A stretch of DNA of 12,742 bases from Candidatus Limnocylindrales bacterium (GTDB lineage: Bacteria > Chloroflexota > Limnocylindria > Limnocylindrales > CSP1-4): NCBI GenBank assembly GCA_031292335.1, contig JARLHH010000139.1, positions 1 to 12,742 on the forward strand. The letters are read 5' to 3'. Both the position numbers and the translations under genes were made by a program. Below the pieces are notes generated by a model. That model was not told where the DNA came from and did no database searches. It was given only the letters and a program-made list of their open reading frames with translations. Of this stretch, positions 1-6,610 are shown one piece after another (position 1 is the first letter of the stretch; every line of letters starts with the position of its first letter).

Positions 1-678
1 GTCCATCAGCTCGAACGAACCGCCCGAGCGCCGGGCGTTGTCGGCGGCCTGCGCCACCTGGTCCGGCGGCAGCCGGAACTCGGGCGGGTGGACCAGCCGC
101 ACGTGCATCCCATAACGCGTGGTCAGCTGCGAGAGGTCCACCGGCACGCTGATCGGCTTCTGGTAGCTGGCCGCGTAGGCCCAGCTGATCGCGATCGTCC
201 TGCCCCGCAGGTCGCCCTTCTTCTCCCTCATGGTGAGAAGGTCGGCGAGGGACTGGTGCGGGTGGAACAGGTCGCACTGCATGTTGAGGACCGGCACCCG
301 GCTCGCCGCGGCGACCTCCCGGATGTAGGTGTTGCCGGCGCCCCAGTCGACGTTGCGAATGGCGATCCCGTCGTTGTAGCGGCCCAGGATCTGGCCGATC
401 TCCTTGGGCGTGTCGCCGTGGGCGATCTGGGTGGTCCGGCTCTCGATGAACTGGGCGTGGCCGCCGAGCTGGGCCATCCCGGCCTCGAACGAGGCCCGGG
501 TGCGGGTGGACGAGAAGAAGAAGAGCATCGCCAGGACCTTGTCCCGCAGGAGCGGGTGGGGGATCCCGAGGGCGCGCTCGCGCTTGAGCTGGAGGGCGAC
601 CTCGAGGACGGTGTCGATCTCCTCCCGGGTCCACTCCTGGAGGCTGATGAGGTCGCGGCCGCGCAGGTCCGTCTGCAT
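1..678 (-). CDS. ygeW: YgeW-type knotted carbamoyltransferase (N-terminal part; 3' end outside window)
   Basis: The 226 visible residues match the aspartate/ornithine carbamoyltransferase superfamily, which transfers the carbamoyl group between carbamoyl phosphate and an amine in the cytoplasm. The carbamoyl-phosphate motif STRTR is at residues 57-61 and HPHQ at 139-142. Several stretches agree with E. coli YgeW from memory and not with ordinary OTCase or ATCase: QIAHGDT (about 84-90), WGAGNTYIREV (about 111-121), LNMQCDLFHPHQSLAD (131-146) and the SWAY..SYQKP..VP segment (165-179). The ATG at 676-678 is preceded by AAGGAG (685-690), which overlaps the stop codon of the upstream gene, so the two are very probably co-transcribed and coupled. 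The C-terminal domain with the trefoil knot and amine-binding loops is beyond the window. In E. coli and many anaerobes ygeW lies in purine/urate breakdown clusters, but its natural substrate is not firmly known to me. Family assignment is firm; substrate is open. Confidence 0.9.
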   Translation of the reverse strand, partial: MQTDLRGRDLISLQEWTREEIDTVLEVALQLKRERALGIPHPLLRDKVLAMLFFFSSTRTRASFEAGMAQLGGHAQFIESRTTQIAHGDTPKEIGQILGRYNDGIAIRNVDWGAGNTYIREVAAASRVPVLNMQCDLFHPHQSLADLLTMREKKGDLRGRTIAISWAYAASYQKPISVPVDLSQLTTRYGMHVRLVHPPEFRLPPDQVAQAADNARRSGGSFELMD

Positions 679-689
679 CGTGTTCTCCT

Positions 690-1643
690 TTACTCGGCGG
701 CGCCGAGGATGAGCGAGAGCAGCGACATCTTGAGCACGACCCCGTTGAAGGCCTCCGCCCAGTAGCGCTGGTGGCGCGTGGCGTCGACGTCGGCGGGAAG
801 CTCGTCCATGCGCGGCAGGGAGTGGAGGATGATCGAGCTGCGCTTGGCCTTCTCGCGCAGCAGCTGGCGGCTCACCACGTACTCCGGGGGCGTGAGGCCG
901 GTCGTGCCGGTCCGCTCCTGGCGCGAGGCGGTGTAGTCGGCCTGGACGACCGGCTCCATGTAGATGATGTCGGCCTCGTTGATGACGTCACGGACGTCGC
1001 CGGCCTCGACGTAGTCCACGTTCAGCTCGTCGAGCTCGACCTTGAACTCGGGCAGGAGCGACATGTCCGGCGGGCCGACGACGATCGCCCTGGCGTCGAA
1101 CTGGCTGAGCGCGTACAGGATCGAGTGCATCGTCCGCATGCGCATGTCGCCGACGAGGAGGTAGGTCAGGCCGTCGAGCGTGCCCTTCTCGAGCAGGATC
1201 GTGTACAGGTCGGTCAGGACCTGGGTCGGATGCTCGCCCCAGCCGTCGCCGCAGTTGATGACCGGCACGGATGCCCACTTGGCGGCCTCCGCCGGGGCGC
1301 CCTGCTGGAAGTGGCGGATCGCGATGACGTCCGCGTAGTACTCCAGCATGTGGAAGGTGTCCTTGATCGACTCCTGGTAGAAGTCGCCGGCGCGGGTCAT
1401 CTTCGAGTCGGAGAAGCCCAGCACCTGCCCGCCCAGGCGATGCATGGCGGCCTCGTGGGAGAGCCGCGTCCGGGTGCTCGGCTGGTAGAACGCCGTCAGG
1501 AGCGTCTTGTTCTTGAGAAGGTCCGAGTTGCGCCGGTCGCGGGCGAACGGGCGCAGGTCGTCGGCGACCTGGAAGACCCGGAAGAACTCGTCCCGGCTGA
1601 AGTCCTTGAGAGAGAGGATGTCGCGACCGGCGAAACTGCGCAT
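690..1643 (-). CDS. Aspartate carbamoyltransferase-like protein, probably a divergent paralogue
   Basis: The 317-residue protein has the full length and layout of an ATCase catalytic chain (PyrB). It keeps STRTR (56-60), the RH pair (R110-H111), EHPTQ (137-141), an Arg-Thr-x-His-Ser segment after GDM (R170-S174) and HSLPR (274-278, HPLPR in E. coli). Two functional regions differ. The 80s loop, which in E. coli supplies Ser80 and Lys84 to the neighbouring subunit, reads KMTRAGDFYQES (81-92) without that Ser-xxx-Lys. The segment that should carry Arg229 and Gln231 reads YMEPVVQADYTASRQER (228-244). I therefore doubt it is the housekeeping pyrimidine enzyme. Pairing with a YgeW-type enzyme 11 bp downstream and a GntR regulator upstream suggests a catabolic carbamoyltransferase. 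The ATG at 1641-1643 is preferred over the GTG at 1650-1652, because AGGAAGG sits 8 nt before the ATG but abuts the GTG. No pyrI, pyrC or carA/carB is visible nearby. Confidence 0.88.
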   Translation of the reverse strand: MRSFAGRDILSLKDFSRDEFFRVFQVADDLRPFARDRRNSDLLKNKTLLTAFYQPSTRTRLSHEAAMHRLGGQVLGFSDSKMTRAGDFYQESIKDTFHMLEYYADVIAIRHFQQGAPAEAAKWASVPVINCGDGWGEHPTQVLTDLYTILLEKGTLDGLTYLLVGDMRMRTMHSILYALSQFDARAIVVGPPDMSLLPEFKVELDELNVDYVEAGDVRDVINEADIIYMEPVVQADYTASRQERTGTTGLTPPEYVVSRQLLREKAKRSSIILHSLPRMDELPADVDATRHQRYWAEAFNGVVLKMSLLSLILGAAE

Positions 1644-1651
1644 TACCAGCA

Positions 1652-1658
1652 CCTTCCT
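1652..1658 (-). promoter_or_regulatory. Ribosome binding site deciding the start of the ATCase-like gene
   Basis: On the minus strand AGGAAGG lies 8 nt upstream of the ATG at 1643. It touches the alternative in-frame GTG at 1652, which would leave that start with no spacer. This favours the 317-residue form. Confidence 0.6.
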
Positions 1659-1700
1659 ATGGTTCGCTGCTTGACTTGAGGACCGACCGACTACCTGAAA

Positions 1701-1718
1701 CGCACGCCCTCGCGTGCG
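1701..1718 (-). terminator. Hairpin in the gntR-to-carbamoyltransferase gap (weak terminator or attenuator)
   Basis: A perfect 7-bp stem, CGCACGC / GCGTGCG, closes a 4-nt loop. On the minus strand it is followed at once by TTTC, a very short U-tract. It lies about 42 bp after the gntR stop codon and about 57 bp before the start of the ATCase-like gene, so it could end or partly attenuate the gntR transcript. The U-run is too short for a strong intrinsic terminator, and the role is inferred. Confidence 0.4.
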
Positions 1719-1760
1719 GCTCCGGCGCTCACCGGGTTCCGCCCGGGGCGCCGATGCGGT

Positions 1761-2579
1761 TCACGAACGTGCGACGACGAGCTCCGTCTCCCCGAGGCCG
1801 GCCGCCCGCCCCGCGGGGGCAGGAACATCGGGAGCCTGGGGAGCGAGCTGGTTCACGCGGCGGATGACATGGAAGCGGAAATGCCCCGGGCTGAAGTAGC
1901 TCAGGGAGTAGTCGACGATGCGCCCGCTGGCCGCGTACAGCTGGGCGGTGAGCTTGAGGAGGGGATCCTGCGCCTGCAGGCGGAGCCGGTGCGCAAGATC
2001 CGCGCCGGCCGCCTCGGCGCTCAGCTCCGTGTGGGAATGGGTAAGGGGTGGATCACCCCGGCGCAGCAGGAAGTCCAGCATCGAGCCGTCGAAGGATCCC
2101 CCCAGCTCCCTGGGGTCGAGGACGTCCGTCGGGACCACGTCGATGAGGAAGGCGATGGGACGCCCGCCCGACATCATCACGCGCTGCACCGCCAGGACCG
2201 GGGTCGCGGCGGGCATCTCCAGCGCCTCCACCTCGGCGGGCGTGGCGTCCCGCTCGAGGATCTCGCAGTCGCCCATGTGGATCTCCACCCCGATCCTGCG
2301 GGCCAGGGTCTCGATGCTCTGGAGCTCCTCGAGGCCCGCGACGACGAGCGGGTGGCTCGGGCTCACGAACGTTCCGACGCCGTGGCGGCGGACGATCAGC
2401 CCGCCCTGCTCCAGCTGCGAGAGCGCTTCCCGAAGGGTTGCCCGGCTGACGCCGATGCGCTGGCTCAGCGTCGCTTCGGACGGCAGCAGCCCATCCTCGC
2501 CTGCCAGCGCTCCCGACTGGATCCCCTCGACGACCTCCTGGGCCGCCTGCCGGGCCAGCGTCAGATTGCGGCGAACCAT
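1761..2579 (-). CDS. GntR-family transcriptional regulator, HutC/UTRA subfamily
   Basis: This 272-residue cytoplasmic DNA-binding regulator has an N-terminal winged helix-turn-helix at about residues 10-75. The typical LPSEATLSQRIGVSRATLREAL stretch (about 32-53) is followed by the wing G-L-I-V-R-R-H-G-V-G-T-F-V (60-72). A UTRA ligand-binding domain covers about 90-245, with the characteristic aromatic ending Y-S-x-x-Y-F-x-P-x-x-F (224-234). The last 27 residues form a Pro/Ala-rich tail beyond the usual UTRA end. The ATG at 2577-2579 has a GAGG-like SD upstream. The gene lies just upstream of, and in line with, the two carbamoyltransferase genes, so it is probably their local regulator, responding to a pathway metabolite. 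UTRA proteins usually act as repressors released by a small ligand; the ligand cannot be read from the sequence. Confidence 0.93.
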   Translation of the reverse strand: MVRRNLTLARQAAQEVVEGIQSGALAGEDGLLPSEATLSQRIGVSRATLREALSQLEQGGLIVRRHGVGTFVSPSHPLVVAGLEELQSIETLARRIGVEIHMGDCEILERDATPAEVEALEMPAATPVLAVQRVMMSGGRPIAFLIDVVPTDVLDPRELGGSFDGSMLDFLLRRGDPPLTHSHTELSAEAAGADLAHRLRLQAQDPLLKLTAQLYAASGRIVDYSLSYFSPGHFRFHVIRRVNQLAPQAPDVPAPAGRAAGLGETELVVARS

Positions 2580-2676
2580 TCACGCGCCTCGATGTGCCCG
2601 GGAAGGACCTCGGCTCAACGCGACCTCACGAGCGGGGCGACGCCCGCTGGATGATCACACGGCGGCTCCGTGGACC

Positions 2677-2698
2677 AGACGCTAGTCATCTGACGTCT
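2677..2698. promoter_or_regulatory. Dyad-symmetric candidate operator upstream of gntR
   Basis: The arms AGACG and CGTCT flank a 12-nt centre. A second small dyad, GTCA-TC-TGAC, lies inside at 2685-2694. The site is 98-119 bp upstream of the GntR start codon, where an autoregulatory operator could be. The arms are short and it does not match the usual HutC-type GT-N-TA-N-AC core, so this is a weak candidate. The remaining intergenic bases between the gntR start and the last permease gene (2580-2773) show no recognisable gene and no good terminator for the importer operon. Confidence 0.2.
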
Positions 2699-2773
2699 TC
2701 CCGAGACCGCATTGTGCCACAGCCCGGCGGCCCTGTCCCCAGTGCCATTCGGCCTGTATGAGCGCGGCGGAGA

Positions 2774-3508
2774 TCAGGCGCCCAGCACCGGAGGACCGGG
2801 CGCGATTGCCGCGGTGGACCCGGACCCGCGGCCCGCGGCGCCTGAGCGGGCCAGCCGCTGCAGGATCTCGACCGCCGCCTCCGTCGCGATCGCGAGCATC
2901 GCCACCAGGAGGACGCCGCCGAAGACCTGGCCGTCGTCGTTCTGGGCGATCCCGTCCACGAGGAAGCGGCCGAGCCCGCCACTCCCGAAGATCGCTCCGA
3001 GGGTTGCCGTCGCGACGATCTGGACGGCCGCCGAGCGGACGCCGCCGAGCACCACCGGGAGCGCGACCGGCAGCTCGATCCCGGACAGGATCTCGCGCTC
3101 GCGCATGCCCATGCCGCGTCCGGCCTCGACCAGGTCCCGGTCCACCTCCGCGACGCCCGTGTACGCGTTGACGAGGATGGGCGGAACCGCGAGCACCACC
3201 ATCGCCACGAGCGTCGGCAGGACGGTTCCCCCGAGAACCGGGTCGATGCGCACGGTGACCGGGATCGCGAGGGCGATGACCGCGAGCGAGGGCAGCGAGC
3301 GCCCGAGGTTCGCGACCCCTGCGGCCAGCCCGGCGCCCCGCCCCGTGTGGCCGATCGCGAGCCCGGCCGGGAGCGCCAGGAGCAGGGCGACCGCGAGCGA
3401 GATGCTGGAGATCAGCACGTGCTCCAGGAGGCGATTCGGTATCCCGGCCTGGCCCGCCCATTGGGCGGGGTTGGTCAGCCACGCCGCGGTCTCGGCCACG
3501 AGGTTCAC
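2774..3508 (-). CDS. Osmoprotectant-type ABC transporter permease (second permease)
   Basis: This is a 244-residue inner-membrane permease of the binding-protein-dependent (OpuC/ProW-like) family. Several hydrophobic segments are visible between about residues 30 and 215. The cytoplasmic EAA loop that contacts the ATPase is at about 123-152 (DRDLVEAGRGMGMRERE followed by ELPVALP). The GTG start shares four bases (GTGA, 3505-3508) with the stop of the upstream permease gene, so translation is coupled and the two probably form the membrane heterodimer of one importer. The C-terminus has a Gly/Ala/Pro-rich tail of about 25 residues. It is the last gene of the operon, and no convincing terminator follows. 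Confidence 0.92.
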   Translation of the reverse strand: MNLVAETAAWLTNPAQWAGQAGIPNRLLEHVLISSISLAVALLLALPAGLAIGHTGRGAGLAAGVANLGRSLPSLAVIALAIPVTVRIDPVLGGTVLPTLVAMVVLAVPPILVNAYTGVAEVDRDLVEAGRGMGMREREILSGIELPVALPVVLGGVRSAAVQIVATATLGAIFGSGGLGRFLVDGIAQNDDGQVFGGVLLVAMLAIATEAAVEILQRLARSGAAGRGSGSTAAIAPGPPVLGA

Positions 3509-4170
3509 GACGCCGTCGCCTCGAGCGCCCGCGTCTGCGCCCAGGGCGTGATTCGCCGCTGGGCCCGGACGAACAGGAAGTCGGCACCCAGGGCAAGCAG
3601 GATCGACGGGAGCGCGCCCGCGTACATCTCGGTCGGGAAGCCGCCCCGGTGGTACCCGTCCAGGATGAAGTAGCCGAGGCCACCGAACGCGTCGCTGATC
3701 GTCCCGGTGATCGTCACGAGCCCGATGGTGGAGACGGTAGCCAGGCGCAGCCCCGCCACGATGAGCGGAACCGCGAGCGGGAGCTCGACCCGCCAGAGCC
3801 GCTGCCGGCGCGTGTGGCCCATGCCGTCGGCCGCCTCCAGGACCTCCGCCGGAACGCCGTCCAGGCCTGCGACGATGTTCCGCACGAGGATCACCAGCGT
3901 GTACATGACGAGCGGCACCTCGGCCGTGACGACCGAGAAGCCGGTGATGGAGATGAGCGCCGCGAAGAGCGCCAGGCTGGGGATCGTGTAGAGGATGCCC
4001 GCCAGCGCGCTGATCGGCGGGTAGAGGACCCGCCGGCGGGCCGCCACGAGCGCGAGCACCAACGAGATCGCGAACCCGACCCCGACCGCGATGGCCGCCA
4101 GGTAGAGGTGCTGGCCCGTCCGGTACGCGATCGCGTCGACGTGGCCGGCCAGCCAGCCCCAGTCGATCAT
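3505..4170 (-). CDS. Osmoprotectant-type ABC transporter permease (first permease)
   Basis: This 221-residue integral membrane protein has five or six hydrophobic segments. An EAA loop sits at about residues 107-137 (AEVLEAADGMGHTRRQRLWR, then ELPLAVPLI). The segments ILYTIPSLALFA (59-70) and GGLGYFILDGYHRG (163-176) are typical of OpuCB/OpuCD-type permeases in the compatible-solute importers. The ATG is at 4168-4170, 19 nt after the stop of the ATPase gene, with only a weak purine-rich SD. The gene overlaps the second permease gene by four bases. With the ATPase and lipoprotein it would import a small osmolyte using ATP. Confidence 0.92.
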   Translation of the reverse strand: MIDWGWLAGHVDAIAYRTGQHLYLAAIAVGVGFAISLVLALVAARRRVLYPPISALAGILYTIPSLALFAALISITGFSVVTAEVPLVMYTLVILVRNIVAGLDGVPAEVLEAADGMGHTRRQRLWRVELPLAVPLIVAGLRLATVSTIGLVTITGTISDAFGGLGYFILDGYHRGGFPTEMYAGALPSILLALGADFLFVRAQRRITPWAQTRALEATAS

Positions 4171-4189
4171 CGTGCCGCCGTTCCCAGCC

Positions 4190-5389
4190 TCACCCGCCGG
4201 CTCCGGCCGTCCCGGCCGCGATCGCGCCCGGGTCGGCGTCCGGCCGGAGCGCCGCCGCGATCGCCTCCACCGAGAGCACGCCGCGAAGCCGGCCGGTGCG
4301 GTCGATGACGATGCCGGTCTGGACGTCCGCGTCGAGCATCATCGAGAGCGCGTCCTTCAACGTGGTCCGGCGGTCGAGCAGCGGGGACATCGGCGTCGCG
4401 AGCGATGCCTCCAGCACGCCCGACGCGGGGACGTGGCGCTGGCTGATCCAGCCGATCGGGCGATCCGCTGCATCCAGCAGGAGCAGGTAGGGGAACGGGT
4501 CCGCGAACGTCCGGGCGCGGGCCTCGCCCGCGGGGTCGCCGACGCGGGCCGTCACGACGGGCTGGAGCGCGACGTCGCCGACTCGGGAAAGCGAGAGGCG
4601 CTTGAGGCCGCGGTCGGCCCCCACGAACTCGGCGACGAACGCCGACGCCGGGGCGGCCAGGATCTGGGCGGGGGGCCCGAACTGCTCGAGCCGCCCGCCG
4701 GCCTGCATGACGGCGACCAGGTCCCCCATCTTGATCGCCTCGTCGATGTCGTGCGTCACGAACAGGATCGTCTTGGCCAGCTCGGCCTGGAGCCGCAGGA
4801 GCTCGTTCTGGAGCCGCTCGCGAACGATCGGGTCCACGGCGCCGAACGGCTCGTCCATGAGCATGAGGGGCGGGTCGGCGGCCAGCGCGCGGGCAACCCC
4901 GACGCGCTGGCGCTCGCCGCCGGAGAGCTGGGCCGGGTAGCGGTCGCGGTAGATCGCGGGCTCCAGGCCGACCAGCGCCAGCAGCTCCTCCGCCCGCTCC
5001 CGCTGCCGGGCCGCGGGCCAGCGGAGAAGGCGCGGCACGACCGCGACGTTCGCGCCGATCGTCTGGTGCGGGAACAGACCCACCTGCTGGATCACGTAGC
5101 CGATCTCGCGTCGCAGCTCCGTCGCGTCGCGGCCGGCCACGTCCACGCCGTCGACGAGGATCCGGCCGCCGGTCGGCTCGATCAGGCGGTTGACCATCTT
5201 CAGGCTGGTGGTCTTGCCGCAGCCGGACGGGCCGACCAGCACGCAGATCTTGCCGGCGGGCACGGTCAGCGACAGGTCGTTGACGGCGCCGGGCGCGGCC
5301 GGCGAGCCCCGCTGGGGTCTCGCCGCCGCGTAGCGCTTCGAGACGTGCTGGTACTCGACGACCGCGGCCCGGCTGGCTCCGACGCCCAC
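4190..5389 (-). CDS. Osmoprotectant-type ABC transporter ATP-binding protein with CBS domains (OpuCA-like)
   Basis: This 399-residue ATPase drives the importer. The nucleotide-binding domain has Walker A GPSGCGKT (53-60), Q-loop around Q101-Q102, signature LSGGERQ (155-161), Walker B LMLMDEP (175-181) and the switch His in THD (H213). After the ATPase core come two CBS-like repeats (about 271-320 and 333-380) with ATPMSPLLDRRTTLKDAL and GRLRGVLSVEAI. In OpuA-class ATPases CBS domains sense ionic strength or nucleotides, so activity is probably gated by osmotic stress. The start is a GTG at 5387-5389, fixed by the in-frame TAG of the upstream gene only four codons before it. There is no clear SD, which suggests coupling to translation of the lipoprotein gene 12 bp upstream. 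The C-terminus ends in an Ala/Gly-rich tail. Confidence 0.95.
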   Translation of the reverse strand: MGVGASRAAVVEYQHVSKRYAAARPQRGSPAAPGAVNDLSLTVPAGKICVLVGPSGCGKTTSLKMVNRLIEPTGGRILVDGVDVAGRDATELRREIGYVIQQVGLFPHQTIGANVAVVPRLLRWPAARQRERAEELLALVGLEPAIYRDRYPAQLSGGERQRVGVARALAADPPLMLMDEPFGAVDPIVRERLQNELLRLQAELAKTILFVTHDIDEAIKMGDLVAVMQAGGRLEQFGPPAQILAAPASAFVAEFVGADRGLKRLSLSRVGDVALQPVVTARVGDPAGEARARTFADPFPYLLLLDAADRPIGWISQRHVPASGVLEASLATPMSPLLDRRTTLKDALSMMLDADVQTGIVIDRTGRLRGVLSVEAIAAALRPDADPGAIAAGTAGAGG

Positions 5390-5401
5390 GGGAGCCGGGC
5401 G

Positions 5402-6319
5402 CTAGTAGCTGCTGACCAGGCCCACCGACTTCAGCCAGGCCTTGGCGACGGCCGCGATGTCCATCTGGTCGACGGCGACCTGCTTGTTGAGCTCGGTCAG
5501 GCTGGCCGTGGTCATCTTTGCCGAGACACCGTCGAGGATCTTCTCGAACGATGTCTTGTCCACCTTGGCGAGCAGGTCGTCGCGGACAAGGGGGGCGATG
5601 TTGTCGGCCGGCTGGGTCTGCTTGTCGTCGGTCAGCACCACGAAGCCGTTGACCGCGATGTCGGGCTGGGTCGAGCAGAGCTCGGCGACGTCGATCGTCT
5701 TGTTGACCAGGGCCTGGGCCATCGGCGTGTCACAGGCCGCGAGCGAGGTGATGTTCGCCGGGTCGATCCCGTAGGCGGACTTCAGCGCCGCCGCGCAGAC
5801 CGGATTGGTCTTGCAGTCGGTGGCGAGGCCCCATTTGAGCTGGTTCTGGACCGGCGCGGCGTCGCTGAGCGTCACGAGGTTGTACTGCGCGGCCGTCTCC
5901 TTGCGCACCACGAAGGCGTTCTGGTCGGCCGCCGGCGAGTAGTCCAGGACGGTGATCCCGCCCCCCTTCGTGGCCAGGACCGTCTGGAGCGCCTTCTCGT
6001 TGGCTGCCGGGTCGCCGGTCTGGGCACCCGGCTGGTAGTAGGCGAGGCCGCTCCCGATGTACTCGGGCTTCAGGTCGATCTGGCCGCTTTCCAGCGCCGG
6101 GGCGGACACCTTGCGGCTCCCGATCCCGATGCCGGTCCGATCCACGGTGTAGCCGCCGGCCTCGAGCGCCTGGGCGTAGATCTCGGCCATCAGCTTGGAC
6201 TCGTAGAAGCTGTCCGATCCGACCTTGATGGTCGGCTTGCTGCTGCCCCCTCCCGCCGAGCAGGCGCTCACGAGCACCAGCACCGACGCCCCGAGGGCGA
6301 GCACGCGGGTGAGCCGCAT
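5402..6319 (-). CDS. Osmoprotectant-type substrate-binding lipoprotein (OpuAC/QAT family)
   Basis: The protein has 305 residues with a signal peptide (about 1-19) and a lipobox LVSAC, making Cys20 the likely lipidated residue of an extracytoplasmic anchored receptor. The type II binding fold of the OpuAC family is shown by KVGSDSFYESKLMAEIYAQ (about 32-50), GIGSRKVSAPALESGQIDLKPEYIGS (65-90), DYSPAADQNAF (126-136) and a C169-C175 pair that may form a disulfide. The positions where Bacillus OpuBC/OpuCC place cage tyrosines are partly changed (Lys84, Phe136, Cys215, Ala238-Asp239), so the ligand may not be glycine betaine. The ATG at 6317-6319 follows AGGAGG (6327-6332) with a 7-nt spacer. This is the first gene of the four-gene importer operon, unlike the Bacillus opuC order in which the ATPase comes first. 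Confidence 0.93.
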   Translation of the reverse strand: MRLTRVLALGASVLVLVSACSAGGGSSKPTIKVGSDSFYESKLMAEIYAQALEAGGYTVDRTGIGIGSRKVSAPALESGQIDLKPEYIGSGLAYYQPGAQTGDPAANEKALQTVLATKGGGITVLDYSPAADQNAFVVRKETAAQYNLVTLSDAAPVQNQLKWGLATDCKTNPVCAAALKSAYGIDPANITSLAACDTPMAQALVNKTIDVAELCSTQPDIAVNGFVVLTDDKQTQPADNIAPLVRDDLLAKVDKTSFEKILDGVSAKMTTASLTELNKQVAVDQMDIAAVAKAWLKSVGLVSSY

Positions 6320-6610
6320 TGGGTCGCCTCCTGTATTGAGCCCGTGATTGCCTGGGCAGGCTGCGCCGGGTCGCCTGGAATCTACCAGTCGTCGGCCGTG
6401 CGCCCAGATTCCGTCCCGGCGCCCCTCGCGGCGTTACATCGCCCGGGGCCGCGAGGGCGGCGAGGGCCGCATTGCGGGTGCGGGCACGCCCGGCCGCCGC
6501 GTAACGGTCGGCGGGATCCCCGGGACTGCGGAGGCAGGAATCTCGCCATGACGCCTCACCGGGTCGTACCCTGCCCGGCGAGCGGTCCCGCGACCGACGG
6601 AAAGGAAGCC
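6320..6610. promoter_or_regulatory. Divergent intergenic region between importer operon and reductase-exporter operon
   Basis: This 291-bp stretch separates two divergent operons and must hold both promoters. Long open frames cross it on both strands, but they are extensions of antisense frames and match nothing I recognise. It contains the strong SD of the lipoprotein gene (6327-6332), a possible extended -10 for the importer (6379-6387), and an alternative upstream start codon for the reductase (6548). I see no convincing sigma-70 promoter on the plus strand and no recognisable riboswitch. Confidence 0.5.
6379..6387 (-). promoter_or_regulatory. Possible extended -10 element for the importer operon
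   Basis: On the minus strand the sequence reads TGGTAGATT, matching the extended -10 pattern TGnTAnnnT, about 60 bp upstream of the lipoprotein start codon. No good -35 box is found 16-18 bp further upstream. It is the best candidate in the gap but weak. Confidence 0.25.

Noticed and set aside
690..1643. Simple assignment as housekeeping pyrB
   Set aside because: No pyr neighbours are visible, two active-site loops are changed, and the gene is coupled to a YgeW-type enzyme under GntR. I keep it as ATCase-like without a symbol.
771..1679. A 302-codon plus-strand frame opposite the ATCase-like gene
   Set aside because: It is antisense to a clear carbamoyltransferase with conserved motifs and looks like an Asp/Arg/Val-rich shadow translation.
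1869..2685. Two plus-strand frames of about 255-261 codons opposite the GntR gene
   Set aside because: They are shadows of the GntR/UTRA gene with no domain resemblance.
2700..2773. Terminator hairpin after the last permease gene
   Set aside because: The best stem (ACAG/CTGT around a GC-rich centre) has only four pairs before mismatches and no U-tract.
4172..6610. A very long plus-strand open frame that runs in frame into the reductase (total 1277 codons)
   Set aside because: It is antisense to the ABC importer genes. The translation is Arg/Gly/Asp/Leu-rich with no recognisable domain until the reductase motif near 6611. Long antisense frames are expected at this G+C content.
6320..6610. 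Riboswitch or attenuator ahead of the importer operon
   Set aside because: The leader downstream of the possible promoter is only about 50 nt, and I recognise no aptamer-like pattern or terminator.
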